A stretch of 64,000 bases of DNA from Novosphingobium guangzhouense (GTDB lineage: Bacteria > Pseudomonadota > Alphaproteobacteria > Sphingomonadales > Sphingomonadaceae), in assembly GCF_002896965.1 (NCBI RefSeq), contig NZ_LYMM01000001.1, forward strand, positions 62,001 through 126,000, in the 5' to 3' direction. The notes under the pieces are model-generated. The model searched no databases. It was not told the DNA's origin and saw only the letters and a program-made list of their open reading frames with translations. Below, one piece after another: positions 1 to 9,521 of the stretch (position 1 is the stretch's first letter; the number at the start of each line of letters is the position of its first letter). Both the position numbers and the translations under genes were made by a program.

Positions 1-749
1 TGCAGACCTATTTCAACGATCTGCTGGGCTCGAACATCGGGGTGCAGGACGATTACGGCAAGGAAGTCTCCCATGCGCTGGAGGCGGGCTTCAAGGCCAG
101 CTTCATGGGGGGAGATCTGCAGATCAACGGTGCGATATATCGAAATATCGTTGAGGATATGCAGTTCTTCGAATTCTACACCGGAACATTCGGCATTCTT
201 CGCGTCGTATCCAACATCGACAAGGTTCAGTTGCTTGGCGCGGAATTGGGGGCAACGTGGAAAGTGGCTCCGGGATTTACGCTCGATGCCGGCGGAAACC
301 TGCTCGACAGCAAGATAAAGGCGAATTCGGTCAGGCCCGATACCGTCGGCAACAAGTCGCCTTACTCAGCGAAATATACGCTCAACGTCGGCGCTTCGGT
401 GGAGCAGCCGATAAACGACAAGCTCGATTTCACCTTCCGTGCAGATTACCGCCTGACAGGCCCCACGTGGTTCCATGTCGTGCAGGACCAGACCCGCAGG
501 ACGGTCTTCGACCTGTTCTATCCGGGAATTGGCACGGCGGATTACTCGGGTACCCGGCGTGACCCATACGGTATTCTCAACTTGCGCGCGGGCCTGAAGG
601 GGCAAGGCTGGCGACTGACTGCGTTCGCCAACAATTTCCTCAAGAAACAGTACATTGAAGAGATCATTCCTGCGCCGGAATTCGGGGGTTCATTCGTAAC
701 GCCCGGCGCCCTGCGGACCATAGGGGTTGAAGCGGGCATCGACTTCTGA
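1..749 (+). CDS. TonB-dependent receptor, C-terminal part (5' end outside window)
   Basis: The reading frame is open from the first bases of the window, so the gene starts upstream; about 248 residues of the C-terminal beta-barrel are present. The sequence shows repeated alternating aromatic/polar strands and ends in ...GVEAGIDF, the terminal Phe typical of outer-membrane barrels recognised by the BAM complex. In this family the barrel forms a TonB-energised channel for large or scarce substrates. The plug domain is not visible, so no substrate class can be proposed. A GntR/FCD regulator follows at 812 in the same direction and may regulate it. Confidence 0.85.
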   Translation, partial: QTYFNDLLGSNIGVQDDYGKEVSHALEAGFKASFMGGDLQINGAIYRNIVEDMQFFEFYTGTFGILRVVSNIDKVQLLGAELGATWKVAPGFTLDAGGNLLDSKIKANSVRPDTVGNKSPYSAKYTLNVGASVEQPINDKLDFTFRADYRLTGPTWFHVVQDQTRRTVFDLFYPGIGTADYSGTRRDPYGILNLRAGLKGQGWRLTAFANNFLKKQYIEEIIPAPEFGGSFVTPGALRTIGVEAGIDF

Positions 750-756
750 AAGGGCT

Positions 757-786
757 GGCACAAGGGGGCTACCTGTTCCCTGTGCC
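757..786 (+). terminator. hairpin after the partial receptor gene
   Basis: GGCACA (757-762) pairs with TGTGCC (781-786), and after one bulged A, GGG (764-766) pairs with CCC (778-780). It starts 8 bases after the receptor stop codon. There is no clear T-run. The hairpin covers the upstream candidate ATG at 782, which favours 812 as the start of the next gene. Confidence 0.4.
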
Positions 787-811
787 CCCTGCCGCCGCGG
801 AGCCCGGTCGC

Positions 812-1486
812 ATGAAGAAGACATCCGACGACGTCTATCGACGCATCCGCAGCGGCATCCTCTCGGGCCACTTTGCGGCAGGCTCCTTCGTGCCGGAGGA
901 CGAGTTTGCCACCTATTGCGGCACCTCCCGCACGCCGGTGCGCGAAGCGATCTCCAGGCTTGTATCGGAAATGCTGCTTCAGCGTTCGGGAACGCGGCGG
1001 GTCTTCGTGCCGCAATGGTCGGACAACCAGATCGAGGAGCTGTTCATCCTGCGTGCCGGGCTGGAGCAGCATTGCGCCCAGCGCGCGGCAAGGCTCATCA
1101 CCGCCGATCAGATCGCAGCGCTGCAGCTGCACTGCGACTTTATCGACGGCGCGATCAGCGCCTCGGATGGCCCGGATATTCCGGCCTTCGTAGAGGGTAA
1201 CCGCCGCTTCCACTCCGGCATTCTTGAAGCCGCCGATTCCGAACCGCTCGACAAGCTGATGCGCATCGTCGTCAGCCAGGTCATCATCCATCGCACTGCC
1301 GAACGCTATTCGCTTGGCGACATGGAGCAGAGCCAGACGGATCACCGCGATCTGATCGCCGCCTTTTCCGTAAAGGACAGCGACTGGGCAGGAACCATCG
1401 CGCGCAACCATATCCTGCGCGCGGCCCATGCCTATCGCGTGCAGGCGCTCAGAAAAGTACGGGACTGTGCTGAAGGGGCCGATTGA
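812..1486 (+). CDS. GntR-family transcriptional regulator (FCD/FadR-like)
   Basis: This 224-residue protein has an N-terminal winged helix (about residues 1-65), with DDVYRRIRSGILSGHF leading in and the GntR signature TSRTPVREAISRLVSEML. A C-terminal all-helical FCD ligand/metal-binding domain follows (about residues 80-210, with LRAGLEQHCAQ and the NRRFHSGI segment). FCD regulators usually repress a neighbouring catabolic or transport gene and release DNA when a carboxylate ligand binds. An in-frame ATG at 782 lies inside a hairpin, so I use the ATG at 812. It resembles the second GntR at 5533 in layout. Likely targets are the flanking receptors; this is inferred from position. Confidence 0.88.
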   Translation: MKKTSDDVYRRIRSGILSGHFAAGSFVPEDEFATYCGTSRTPVREAISRLVSEMLLQRSGTRRVFVPQWSDNQIEELFILRAGLEQHCAQRAARLITADQIAALQLHCDFIDGAISASDGPDIPAFVEGNRRFHSGILEAADSEPLDKLMRIVVSQVIIHRTAERYSLGDMEQSQTDHRDLIAAFSVKDSDWAGTIARNHILRAAHAYRVQALRKVRDCAEGAD

Positions 1487-1502
1487 AAGGTACTGTGGAG
1501 AG

Positions 1503-1529
1503 GGCCGGGCACGCTGGAGGTGCCCGGCC
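1503..1529. terminator. hairpin between convergent genes
   Basis: GGCCGGGCAC (1503-1512) and GTGCCCGGCC (1520-1529) form a perfect 10-bp stem with a 7-base loop between the ends of the GntR gene (+) and the receptor gene (-). The stem could serve both strands, but neither side has a clear T-run. Confidence 0.5.
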
Positions 1530-1595
1530 AGGAGGTTCTCCCGCCGGCGATGAGGGACTAGCGGATCGCCGAACAGGAGAAGTCGGTGTCGCAGA

Positions 1596-4043
1596 TCAGA
1601 ACTTTACCTTAAATTCGACGCCCCCGGTGCGCAGTTCCGGCAGACCGACAAGAACGGCGGAATATGTCGACATGTAAGCGTAGTTCTGTTCGATCGTCCA
1701 GTTGTCGGTGGCGCTCGTATAAGCCTTGTTGTTGAACAGGTTGGTTACGAATACTTGTATTGATGCATCGCCCCAGCCAAGTCCGGCCCGAACGTTTACC
1801 TTATGTGCATCGCTGGTTTTCGCCAGGTTGGCCTGACTGCTGTAGAAGCCCGACTTGAAATTCCAGTCCGCTCGGGCAAACCAGGTGGTATCGTCCTGCC
1901 CCTTGACGTCGCCGCCAAGCTGAATGCCGATATTGGCGGAGTACTTCGAGGTATTCGGCATTTCCTTGCCGCTGTAGTCGGTGATGCCCGACAGCGCCGT
2001 GATCGTCGGGCTGGCGAAGTCGCGGATGTCCGTGACGTTGATCGCGCCGCCCCCGTCGATCGTGATGAGATCGATCGGCCGCCATGCGAATTGACCTTCG
2101 ACACCGTAGAGATTGACCGAGCCCGAGTTGGCGTAGCCGCTGACGAACGACACGTTTTCCACACCGTTGGTGAACGTACCATTGGGCAGCGTCAGCAGGA
2201 TCGAATTGATCTGCCGGCGCCACTGGGCATAGTAAGCGGCCAGCGAATAGGTCATTCGCCCGCCAAACAGTCTGCCCTTGGCGCCGATTTCATAGTTGGT
2301 CATCTTTTCGGGATCGACAGTCAGGGCCATTCCGGCGTCAGCTGCGGCCTGTTGGATCGCAGCCGATTCACTCAGTATCCCGGTATTGAATTGCGCCGGA
2401 TTTATGCCCTTGGCCCACGATGCATAGAGCATCAGTTCCGGTGAAACCTGGTAGTTGGCGATGATGCGAGGTGTGAAATTCTTGAAGGTCCTCTTCGCCA
2501 GCAGCGTCCCCGCAGCGTAAGTGCCCGAGGGTACGAAGACATCGGACGCCACCGTAAGGCCGGAAGAGCTTACGTAAGATGCCAGCTTGTCGACCTGATA
2601 CCGTCCTTCGGCGCTGAGCGAGAGGCTGTCAGTGAAGTCATAAGTCAGGCCGAAATAGGCGCCCTTGGTTTCGCTCTGGTCCTTACCGCCCTTGTAGAAA
2701 CTTGCCGCCGATGCGGTAGAAAGAGCACTGCCGCCGCCGGAATACGAACGCGCGTAAAGATAGCTGGCCCCGACCACGCCACGCAACTTCCCGAAATCGA
2801 AGTTGATGCGCCCTTCGGTGGACCAGTCCTTGTTGTCGCGCTCGATGAGATACGGGAAGTCGAAGTACCCATATGGCGAATAGGCCGATGTCAGCATCGA
2901 CGTGTCAAAACCGTCGAGGTCGATCAGCGTCGACCACTTCTCACGGTTGAATCCGCCCAGCAGTGACAGCGACAGTTGATCGTTCAGTTCATAGTCCAGG
3001 GTGCCATGGGCGTGGCGTGTATGACGCAGTAGCCCGTAGTGATCGACGGTATCGTCAGGAGAAACGACGCGGTTGGTGTCAATCGCCAGCAGATTGCGGA
3101 TGTTCTCGCTCATTTCGGTGTTGGCCGAGACGCCATTGCTGAACCGGGGCAGGGTGCCGCAGATGAAGGGGTTGCCGTTGACGGTGCAGTTGGACTGGCT
3201 GGCGTAAACGGTGGTGCCGCCAGGGGCGACGATATTCTGAGCCAGGATGCGGGTCTGTGCCGAAGGGCCGTCCTCATCCCGTGCGATCATGCCGAACAGC
3301 TTGATCGTCAGCTTGTCTGTCGGCTTCGCCACGATCAGCAGGGTTCCTGTGGCCGATGACTGATCACCAAGCGTTTCGCCGTTCGTCTCGTTCTTCCATG
3401 AGCCGTCCTTTCCGAACTTTTCGCCGGTTGCGCGGAAAGTCAGCGCATCTCCGATAATCGGCCCTTCAACTTCCACACGCGCGCGATAGTTGTTGCGGGT
3501 GCCGGCCATGCCCGTGACGGTGGCTGACCAGTCCCCATCAGGAACGCTGTTCACAACGTTGACCGCGCCGGCAAAGGTATTCCTGCCGAAGTATGCGCTT
3601 TGAGGGCCTTTCAGGATTTCGATACGTTCCGGGGCGCTGATTGCCGTGAAAGCCGAAGGGGAGGCAATCGGGACGCCGTCGATGAACAGCGAAGTGGTGG
3701 TCGCCAGCGTCGTCGAAGGCGTCATGCCGCGCAGGATGATCTGCTGGAACGAACGGTCGGCATGGCCGGAAGAGCTGTCGTTGATGTTGAGCCCCGGCGT
3801 CGATGCGGCAAGGTCCTGCATCGTCTTGACGCCTTTGATGTCAAGCTGCTCGCCGGTTATCGCAACGACCGTAACGGGCGTCTTGAGAATGTCTTCCTCA
3901 CGCTTGCGGGCGGTGACGATGATGTCACCGGGCAGCGCGGAAGCCTGTTCGCTCGACTGGGCCAGAGCGGGGCTGCCTGAAAGCCCCGCGACCATGGCCG
4001 ATGTGGAAATGAGAGTGGCAACAAATTGCTTGACGTTATTCAT
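1596..4043 (-). CDS. TonB-dependent receptor (815 aa)
   Basis: A signal peptide (MNNVKQFVATLISTSAMVAG... to ALAQ, about residues 1-28) precedes a TonB-box-like stretch GDIIVTARKREEDIL. The plug domain follows, with the typical LRGMTPSTT, DGVPIASP and ERIEILKGPQSAYFGRNTFAGAVN motifs, then a barrel ending in ...GVEFKVKF. A purine-rich AGGGAA precedes the ATG. The plug contains a cysteine pair in the block SNCTVNGNPFICGTLP that recurs in the receptor at 24558-27038; the two are clear paralogues. The DUF1838 gene lies upstream in the same orientation, 176 bp away. The substrate is unknown. Confidence 0.93.
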   Translation of the reverse strand: MNNVKQFVATLISTSAMVAGLSGSPALAQSSEQASALPGDIIVTARKREEDILKTPVTVVAITGEQLDIKGVKTMQDLAASTPGLNINDSSSGHADRSFQQIILRGMTPSTTLATTTSLFIDGVPIASPSAFTAISAPERIEILKGPQSAYFGRNTFAGAVNVVNSVPDGDWSATVTGMAGTRNNYRARVEVEGPIIGDALTFRATGEKFGKDGSWKNETNGETLGDQSSATGTLLIVAKPTDKLTIKLFGMIARDEDGPSAQTRILAQNIVAPGGTTVYASQSNCTVNGNPFICGTLPRFSNGVSANTEMSENIRNLLAIDTNRVVSPDDTVDHYGLLRHTRHAHGTLDYELNDQLSLSLLGGFNREKWSTLIDLDGFDTSMLTSAYSPYGYFDFPYLIERDNKDWSTEGRINFDFGKLRGVVGASYLYARSYSGGGSALSTASAASFYKGGKDQSETKGAYFGLTYDFTDSLSLSAEGRYQVDKLASYVSSSGLTVASDVFVPSGTYAAGTLLAKRTFKNFTPRIIANYQVSPELMLYASWAKGINPAQFNTGILSESAAIQQAAADAGMALTVDPEKMTNYEIGAKGRLFGGRMTYSLAAYYAQWRRQINSILLTLPNGTFTNGVENVSFVSGYANSGSVNLYGVEGQFAWRPIDLITIDGGGAINVTDIRDFASPTITALSGITDYSGKEMPNTSKYSANIGIQLGGDVKGQDDTTWFARADWNFKSGFYSSQANLAKTSDAHKVNVRAGLGWGDASIQVFVTNLFNNKAYTSATDNWTIEQNYAYMSTYSAVLVGLPELRTGGVEFKVKF

Positions 4044-4219
4044 TGCGATTTTCCCTGAACTGATTTTTGCGGCAAATATGTATCGAACTGGATATTTATT
4101 CTGTTCGGCACATGCTTGTTCACTTGCCCTGCGAACGTGCGGCCGAGGCCATCGTTAGACTTTAATGCGCCGGGTCATTCCCGGTCGGTGTCTTTCGTAT
4201 TTCAGGATGCGCGGGGCGT

Positions 4220-5119
4220 TCAGCCCTTCCAGATGCTGTCCAGAAGAGAACCCGGATCGTCCAGAATGGCCGGAAACTGCTTGCGCGTGGCTTCGATCCA
4301 GCGCTGCGGCAGTTCGGATAGCGATACGCCGTACCGGCCACTGCCGATCGCGGTCAGGTGACCGGGGTGCCCGTCCATCTCCATCCACGGACGCCAGTCG
4401 ACGACATTGGTGAAGGCGGTCGAGCACGGTACGCGGGGCAGGTCGGTGCGCGCCAGATCATCGGTCCGGGCGTGCATCGTTATCATCTCGTTATAATGGA
4501 ATGGACGCCTGCCCGCCGCTGCCGGCATGCCCACGCGGGTTACTTCCGTCATCCAGACGTCGCTGCCCCGCACTTGCGGCGTGTGGATCACGTGATCGAA
4601 GTGCGTGCCGGGTACGAGGTTGGGCACTGCCATTTCAAGGCTGGGCAACAGGGTGATCCGGCTTGGCGGCATGTTCCTGCGCGGATCGATGTTCCACTTG
4701 CCGGTGTAGGGATTAAGGAATCTGCCGGGTGCCTCGCCGGTCTGCGGATCGAGGAAGTGGGCGATTTCGCCGGTTACGCCAGCATAACTGCCATCCGGTT
4801 GCTTGCGGTAACGCGCGAAGGTGGCGCCCACGACATCCCACAGCGGCGTCATCTCGGCATCTACGACGCCAAAGTAGCTGCCGCTGACATAGCCGATGAC
4901 CAGTTGCTCATTGAGCGCCCCGCGCATCATCATATAGGCCCGAAACCGTTCGGACGGTGTGTCGAGGGGAACCCCCCGCGTCGCCGCGATACCCGCCGCC
5001 CATGCCGATGAGGTCATCAGTGCGGTTCCTGCCCCGATGGTACCTGCAAGAAGCCCTCGCCTTGATACGGAGGCGGCATCCTTCGTGCAGGATGCGTTGC
5101 TGACGATGCCCACCGTCAT
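4220..5119 (-). CDS. DUF1838 family protein with Tat signal
   Basis: This 299-residue protein begins with a twin-arginine leader: SRRGLLAGTIGAGTALM, then a small-residue region ending in SSAWAA (about residues 18-42). It is therefore probably exported folded to the periplasm. The rest matches my recollection of the DUF1838 family (RFRAYMMMRGALNEQLVIGY near the start; LNPYTGKWNIDP in the middle; VVDWRPWMEMDGHPGHL near the end). No biochemical role is established to my knowledge. The frame stays open to 5230, but the ATG at 5119 places the RR motif at a normal distance. It sits between two receptor/GntR groups and may act on a substrate imported by one of them. Confidence 0.8.
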   Translation of the reverse strand: MTVGIVSNASCTKDAASVSRRGLLAGTIGAGTALMTSSAWAAGIAATRGVPLDTPSERFRAYMMMRGALNEQLVIGYVSGSYFGVVDAEMTPLWDVVGATFARYRKQPDGSYAGVTGEIAHFLDPQTGEAPGRFLNPYTGKWNIDPRRNMPPSRITLLPSLEMAVPNLVPGTHFDHVIHTPQVRGSDVWMTEVTRVGMPAAAGRRPFHYNEMITMHARTDDLARTDLPRVPCSTAFTNVVDWRPWMEMDGHPGHLTAIGSGRYGVSLSELPQRWIEATRKQFPAILDDPGSLLDSIWKG

Positions 5120-5532
5120 GGCGCGTCGTGACGCTGAACAGACGATGGCTCGTTTACTTGGCGAATCCGCTTGGGTTTGTGTGCCACGTGCTTTTCCCCT
5201 GTTTGACTTACGGCATTCTGATGCTCGCACCCGGCGCGCTTTGTTGTCGCCGTCGTCTTGGGAAAGCTGACTTTACGTACACAATTACGAAATTGTCTTT
5301 CTCGCGTCACTCCGCCTGTCGGATAATAACAAATTGCATAAATGAATAAATATAGTGCATATATCATTGATTATTATGATTTATGTTGAGAAAAGCGATT
5401 TATTTTCACGGCTGAAAGCCCCGATCGATAACACTGCGGTTTCGTGAAATTTTGCATACAAACTGTATCGCTATGGACCTTTGCATACAATTGTGGTGAG
5501 CCGGCCTCTCTGGCGGGACCTGGAGGGCGATC
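5120..5532. other. 413-bp AT-rich intergenic/promoter region
   Basis: This region separates the divergent DUF1838 and GntR genes. It is much more AT-rich than its surroundings, especially 5270-5420 (runs such as AATAAATATAG). It holds two exact TTGCATACAA decamers close to the GntR gene, listed separately. No convincing small ORF was seen. Confidence 0.6.
5452..5490. promoter_or_regulatory. paired TTGCATACAA repeats, candidate GntR/FCD operator
   Basis: The decamer TTGCATACAA occurs at 5452-5461 and again at 5481-5490, 29 bp apart in direct orientation. Each is close to the palindrome TTGTATACAA, a form bound by some FCD-type GntR regulators. Both lie just upstream of the GntR gene at 5533 and could mediate autoregulation or control of the divergent gene. 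Confidence 0.5.
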
Positions 5533-6162
5533 ATGTCGAAGGCGGGCGAACGGGCCTACAATGCTATTCGCGACCAGATTCTGGATGGCACGCTGGCACC
5601 GGGATCACAGGTGCGTGAAGAGGATATCGCCCATGCCTGCGCCACCTCACGCACGCCGGTGCGTGAGGCGATCAGGCGTCTCGAAGGCGAAAAGCTGATC
5701 GAGCGGGACCGGCAGCGTTCCTATGTGCGGGTATGGTCGGAGGCGGCAATGCGCGATGTGTTCGCGTTGCGGCTGATGGTGGAGCCTTACGTAGCCGGGC
5801 AGGCTGCCAGGCTGATCCAGCCAGAAAGTGTCGATGTCCTGCGCCGTGCGAACGACATTTACAGGCGCGAATTGGCCATGGCTCGTCCGGACATTTCGGT
5901 CATCGTCACCCAGAACAACCTTTTTCATGAAACGCTGCTCGATGCGACGGGCTCGGACGTGCTGCAGATGATCCTGCCCCGGCTCATCGCGGTCCCGATC
6001 GTCCCGCTGTCATTGCGGCGATACGATCGGCCACAGCTTGAGAAAGCCCTGGAAGAGCATGACGAACTTGTGATGGCTCTGGAGGCGCGGGATCCAGAAT
6101 GGGCAAGCATGATCATGACCGGGCACATCCATCGCGCCCGGCGTGTCTTCTTTGAAACGTGA
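5533..6162 (+). CDS. GntR-family transcriptional regulator (FCD/FadR-like)
   Basis: This 209-residue protein has an N-terminal winged helix (AYNAIRDQILDGTLAPGSQV; TSRTPVREAIRRLEGEKLI, about residues 6-70) and a C-terminal FCD domain (LRLMVEPYVAGQAARL; NNLFHETLLDATGS; HDELVMALEARD). The start ATG at 5533 places the DNA-binding domain normally. It is followed 107 bp later by a receptor gene on the same strand. Two TTGCATACAA elements upstream are its likely binding sites. It probably controls the receptor at 6270 and/or the divergent DUF1838 gene; the inducer is unknown. Confidence 0.9.
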   Translation: MSKAGERAYNAIRDQILDGTLAPGSQVREEDIAHACATSRTPVREAIRRLEGEKLIERDRQRSYVRVWSEAAMRDVFALRLMVEPYVAGQAARLIQPESVDVLRRANDIYRRELAMARPDISVIVTQNNLFHETLLDATGSDVLQMILPRLIAVPIVPLSLRRYDRPQLEKALEEHDELVMALEARDPEWASMIMTGHIHRARRVFFET

Positions 6163-6269
6163 CATTCTGACTGGTTAACCCAACCTTATGGAATGCCCCC
6201 TAGTTGCCCGGTGGAGAACATCGGCAGGTGGATGCGCCAGTGCGTCATCCCGCACATGAGGGTTATGGT

Positions 6270-8378
<2,109 letters not shown>

Positions 8379-8383
8379 TATTT

Positions 8384-8420
8384 GCCCGCCCCGTCGCATT
8401 TTCGTCGCGACGGGGCGGGC
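8384..8420 (+). terminator. strong GC-rich hairpin after the receptor gene
   Basis: GCCCGCCCCGTCGC (8384-8397) pairs perfectly with GCGACGGGGCGGGC (8407-8420): a 14-bp stem with a 9-base loop. It starts six bases after the receptor stop codon. The T-run is weak. It separates the receptor from the parD-like/map unit. Confidence 0.65.
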
Positions 8421-8452
8421 TTGCGATACTCGTGCCTGCGGATATATGATCC

Positions 8453-8469
8453 ATATACGAATCGTATAT
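8453..8469. promoter_or_regulatory. 17-bp perfect palindrome, candidate operator of the ParD-like/map unit
   Basis: ATATACGA, one central A and TCGTATAT form a perfect inverted repeat ending 11 bases before the ATG at 8481, overlapping the expected promoter. Type II antitoxins usually autoregulate through such sites, so the ParD-like protein is the likely ligand; this is inference. Confidence 0.6.
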
Positions 8470-8480
8470 AGGAATTACCC

Positions 8481-8693
8481 ATGGGCATCGTGAACATCGA
8501 TGACGACCTGCACGAACAGGTCCGCCGGGCAAGCAAAGTCGCCTGCCGCTCCATCAACGCGCAGGCCGCCTACTGGATCAAGGTGGGCATGCTGTGCGAA
8601 ACCAATCCCGGTCTCAGCTTCACCGAAATCATGGAACGTGAACTGGCCTGTGCCGGAGTGCAGCCGCCAACGCTGGCGACGAGGGCGGCGTGA
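8481..8693 (+). CDS. ParD-like antitoxin family protein
   Basis: This 70-residue protein opens MGIVNIDDDLHEQVRRASK, followed by SINAQAAYWIKVGM. That is a ribbon-helix-helix type fold and matches the ParD-like antitoxin family (PF11903, as I recall it). Such proteins bind operator DNA as dimers. No ParE/RelE toxin is adjacent; the next gene is a methionine aminopeptidase whose GTG start overlaps this stop codon (GTGA, 8690-8693), so the two are translationally coupled. A perfect palindrome lies directly upstream. The role may be regulation of map dosage rather than classical antitoxin activity. Confidence 0.8.
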   Translation: MGIVNIDDDLHEQVRRASKVACRSINAQAAYWIKVGMLCETNPGLSFTEIMERELACAGVQPPTLATRAA

Positions 8694-9478
8694 CCAAGAC
8701 CCCTGAAGAACTGGCGCTGATGGCGCAGGCAGGAAAGCTGCTCGCCTCTGTGTTCGAGATGCTTGATACCGTGCCGCTGATCGGCAAATCGACGCTTGAT
8801 ATCGATACGCTGGTCGAACGCTTCATCGTCGACGAATTGCAGTCGCGGCCCGCCAGCAAGGGGCAGTACGGCTACGGCTTCGTGCTCAATTCCTCGATCA
8901 ACGACGTGGTCTGCCATGGCGTGCCGTCATCGTCCGATGTGCTGCGCGACGGGGACATCGTCAACTTCGACATTACGCTGGAGAAGGACGGCTTCATCGC
9001 AGATTCCAGCAAGACCTACATGGTCGGCAATGTCGATCCGGCTGCGCGCAGGCTGGTGCAGGTTACTTACGAAGCTCTGTGGATGGGCATCCGATCCGTG
9101 CGTCCCGGCGCAAGGCTGGGGGATATCGGCGCTGCCATCGAAAAGCATGCGAAGCGCAACGGCTATTCCATCGTGCGTGAATACTGCGGCCACGGCATCG
9201 GCCGTGAAATGCACGAAGACCCACAGATCCTGCACTTCGGCAGAGCAAACACCGGGATCATGATGCGCGAAGGCATGGTGTTCACGATCGAACCGATGCT
9301 GAACCGTGGTCGGCGCGGCGTGTGGACCGAAGATGACGGATGGACGGTGCGCACGAAGGACGGCTCGCTGTCGGCCCAGTTCGAGCATACGGTAGCCGTG
9401 ACCGCTACCGGCGTATCGGTGCTGACACTGCGCAAGGACGAACACGATATGGTGCGGCGCAGGAAGGCCGCCGCCTGA
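8690..9478 (+). CDS. map: type I methionine aminopeptidase
   Basis: This 262-residue pita-bread (M24A) enzyme removes the initiator Met from nascent proteins. The metal ligands are visible: Asp in NFDITLEKDGF, Asp in IADSSKT, His in GHGIGREMHEDP, Glu in GMVFTIEPM and Glu in SAQFEHTV. The substrate-binding His is in DVVCHGVPS. The start is GTG, inside a 4-bp overlap with the ParD-like gene. Length is usual for the family. Since map is essential, a second housekeeping copy probably exists elsewhere and this may be an accessory paralogue under local control; that is inference. Confidence 0.95.
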   Translation: MTKTPEELALMAQAGKLLASVFEMLDTVPLIGKSTLDIDTLVERFIVDELQSRPASKGQYGYGFVLNSSINDVVCHGVPSSSDVLRDGDIVNFDITLEKDGFIADSSKTYMVGNVDPAARRLVQVTYEALWMGIRSVRPGARLGDIGAAIEKHAKRNGYSIVREYCGHGIGREMHEDPQILHFGRANTGIMMREGMVFTIEPMLNRGRRGVWTEDDGWTVRTKDGSLSAQFEHTVAVTATGVSVLTLRKDEHDMVRRRKAAA

Positions 9479-9497
9479 CCCCTGGGATCAGGCGGCG
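9469..9497. terminator. hairpin spanning the map stop codon
   Basis: The 10-base arm 9469-9478, which includes the map TGA, pairs perfectly with 9488-9497; the loop is 9 bases. It lies between convergent genes and may terminate map. No T-run. Confidence 0.45.
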
Positions 9498-9521
9498 CGG
9501 CCGGATCATGGCCTCGGCGCC

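Noticed and set aside
542..1429. 295-residue minus-strand open frame
   Set aside because: It is antisense to the receptor end and the GntR gene, with no domain.
5128..5349. 73-residue plus-strand ORF in the divergent gap upstream of the GntR gene
   Set aside because: No recognisable domain, no convincing ribosome site, and its AT-rich second half looks like promoter DNA.
8481..8693. Classical toxin-antitoxin operon
   Set aside because: The small gene looks like an antitoxin but no toxin-type gene is adjacent; the coupled gene is a full-length methionine aminopeptidase.
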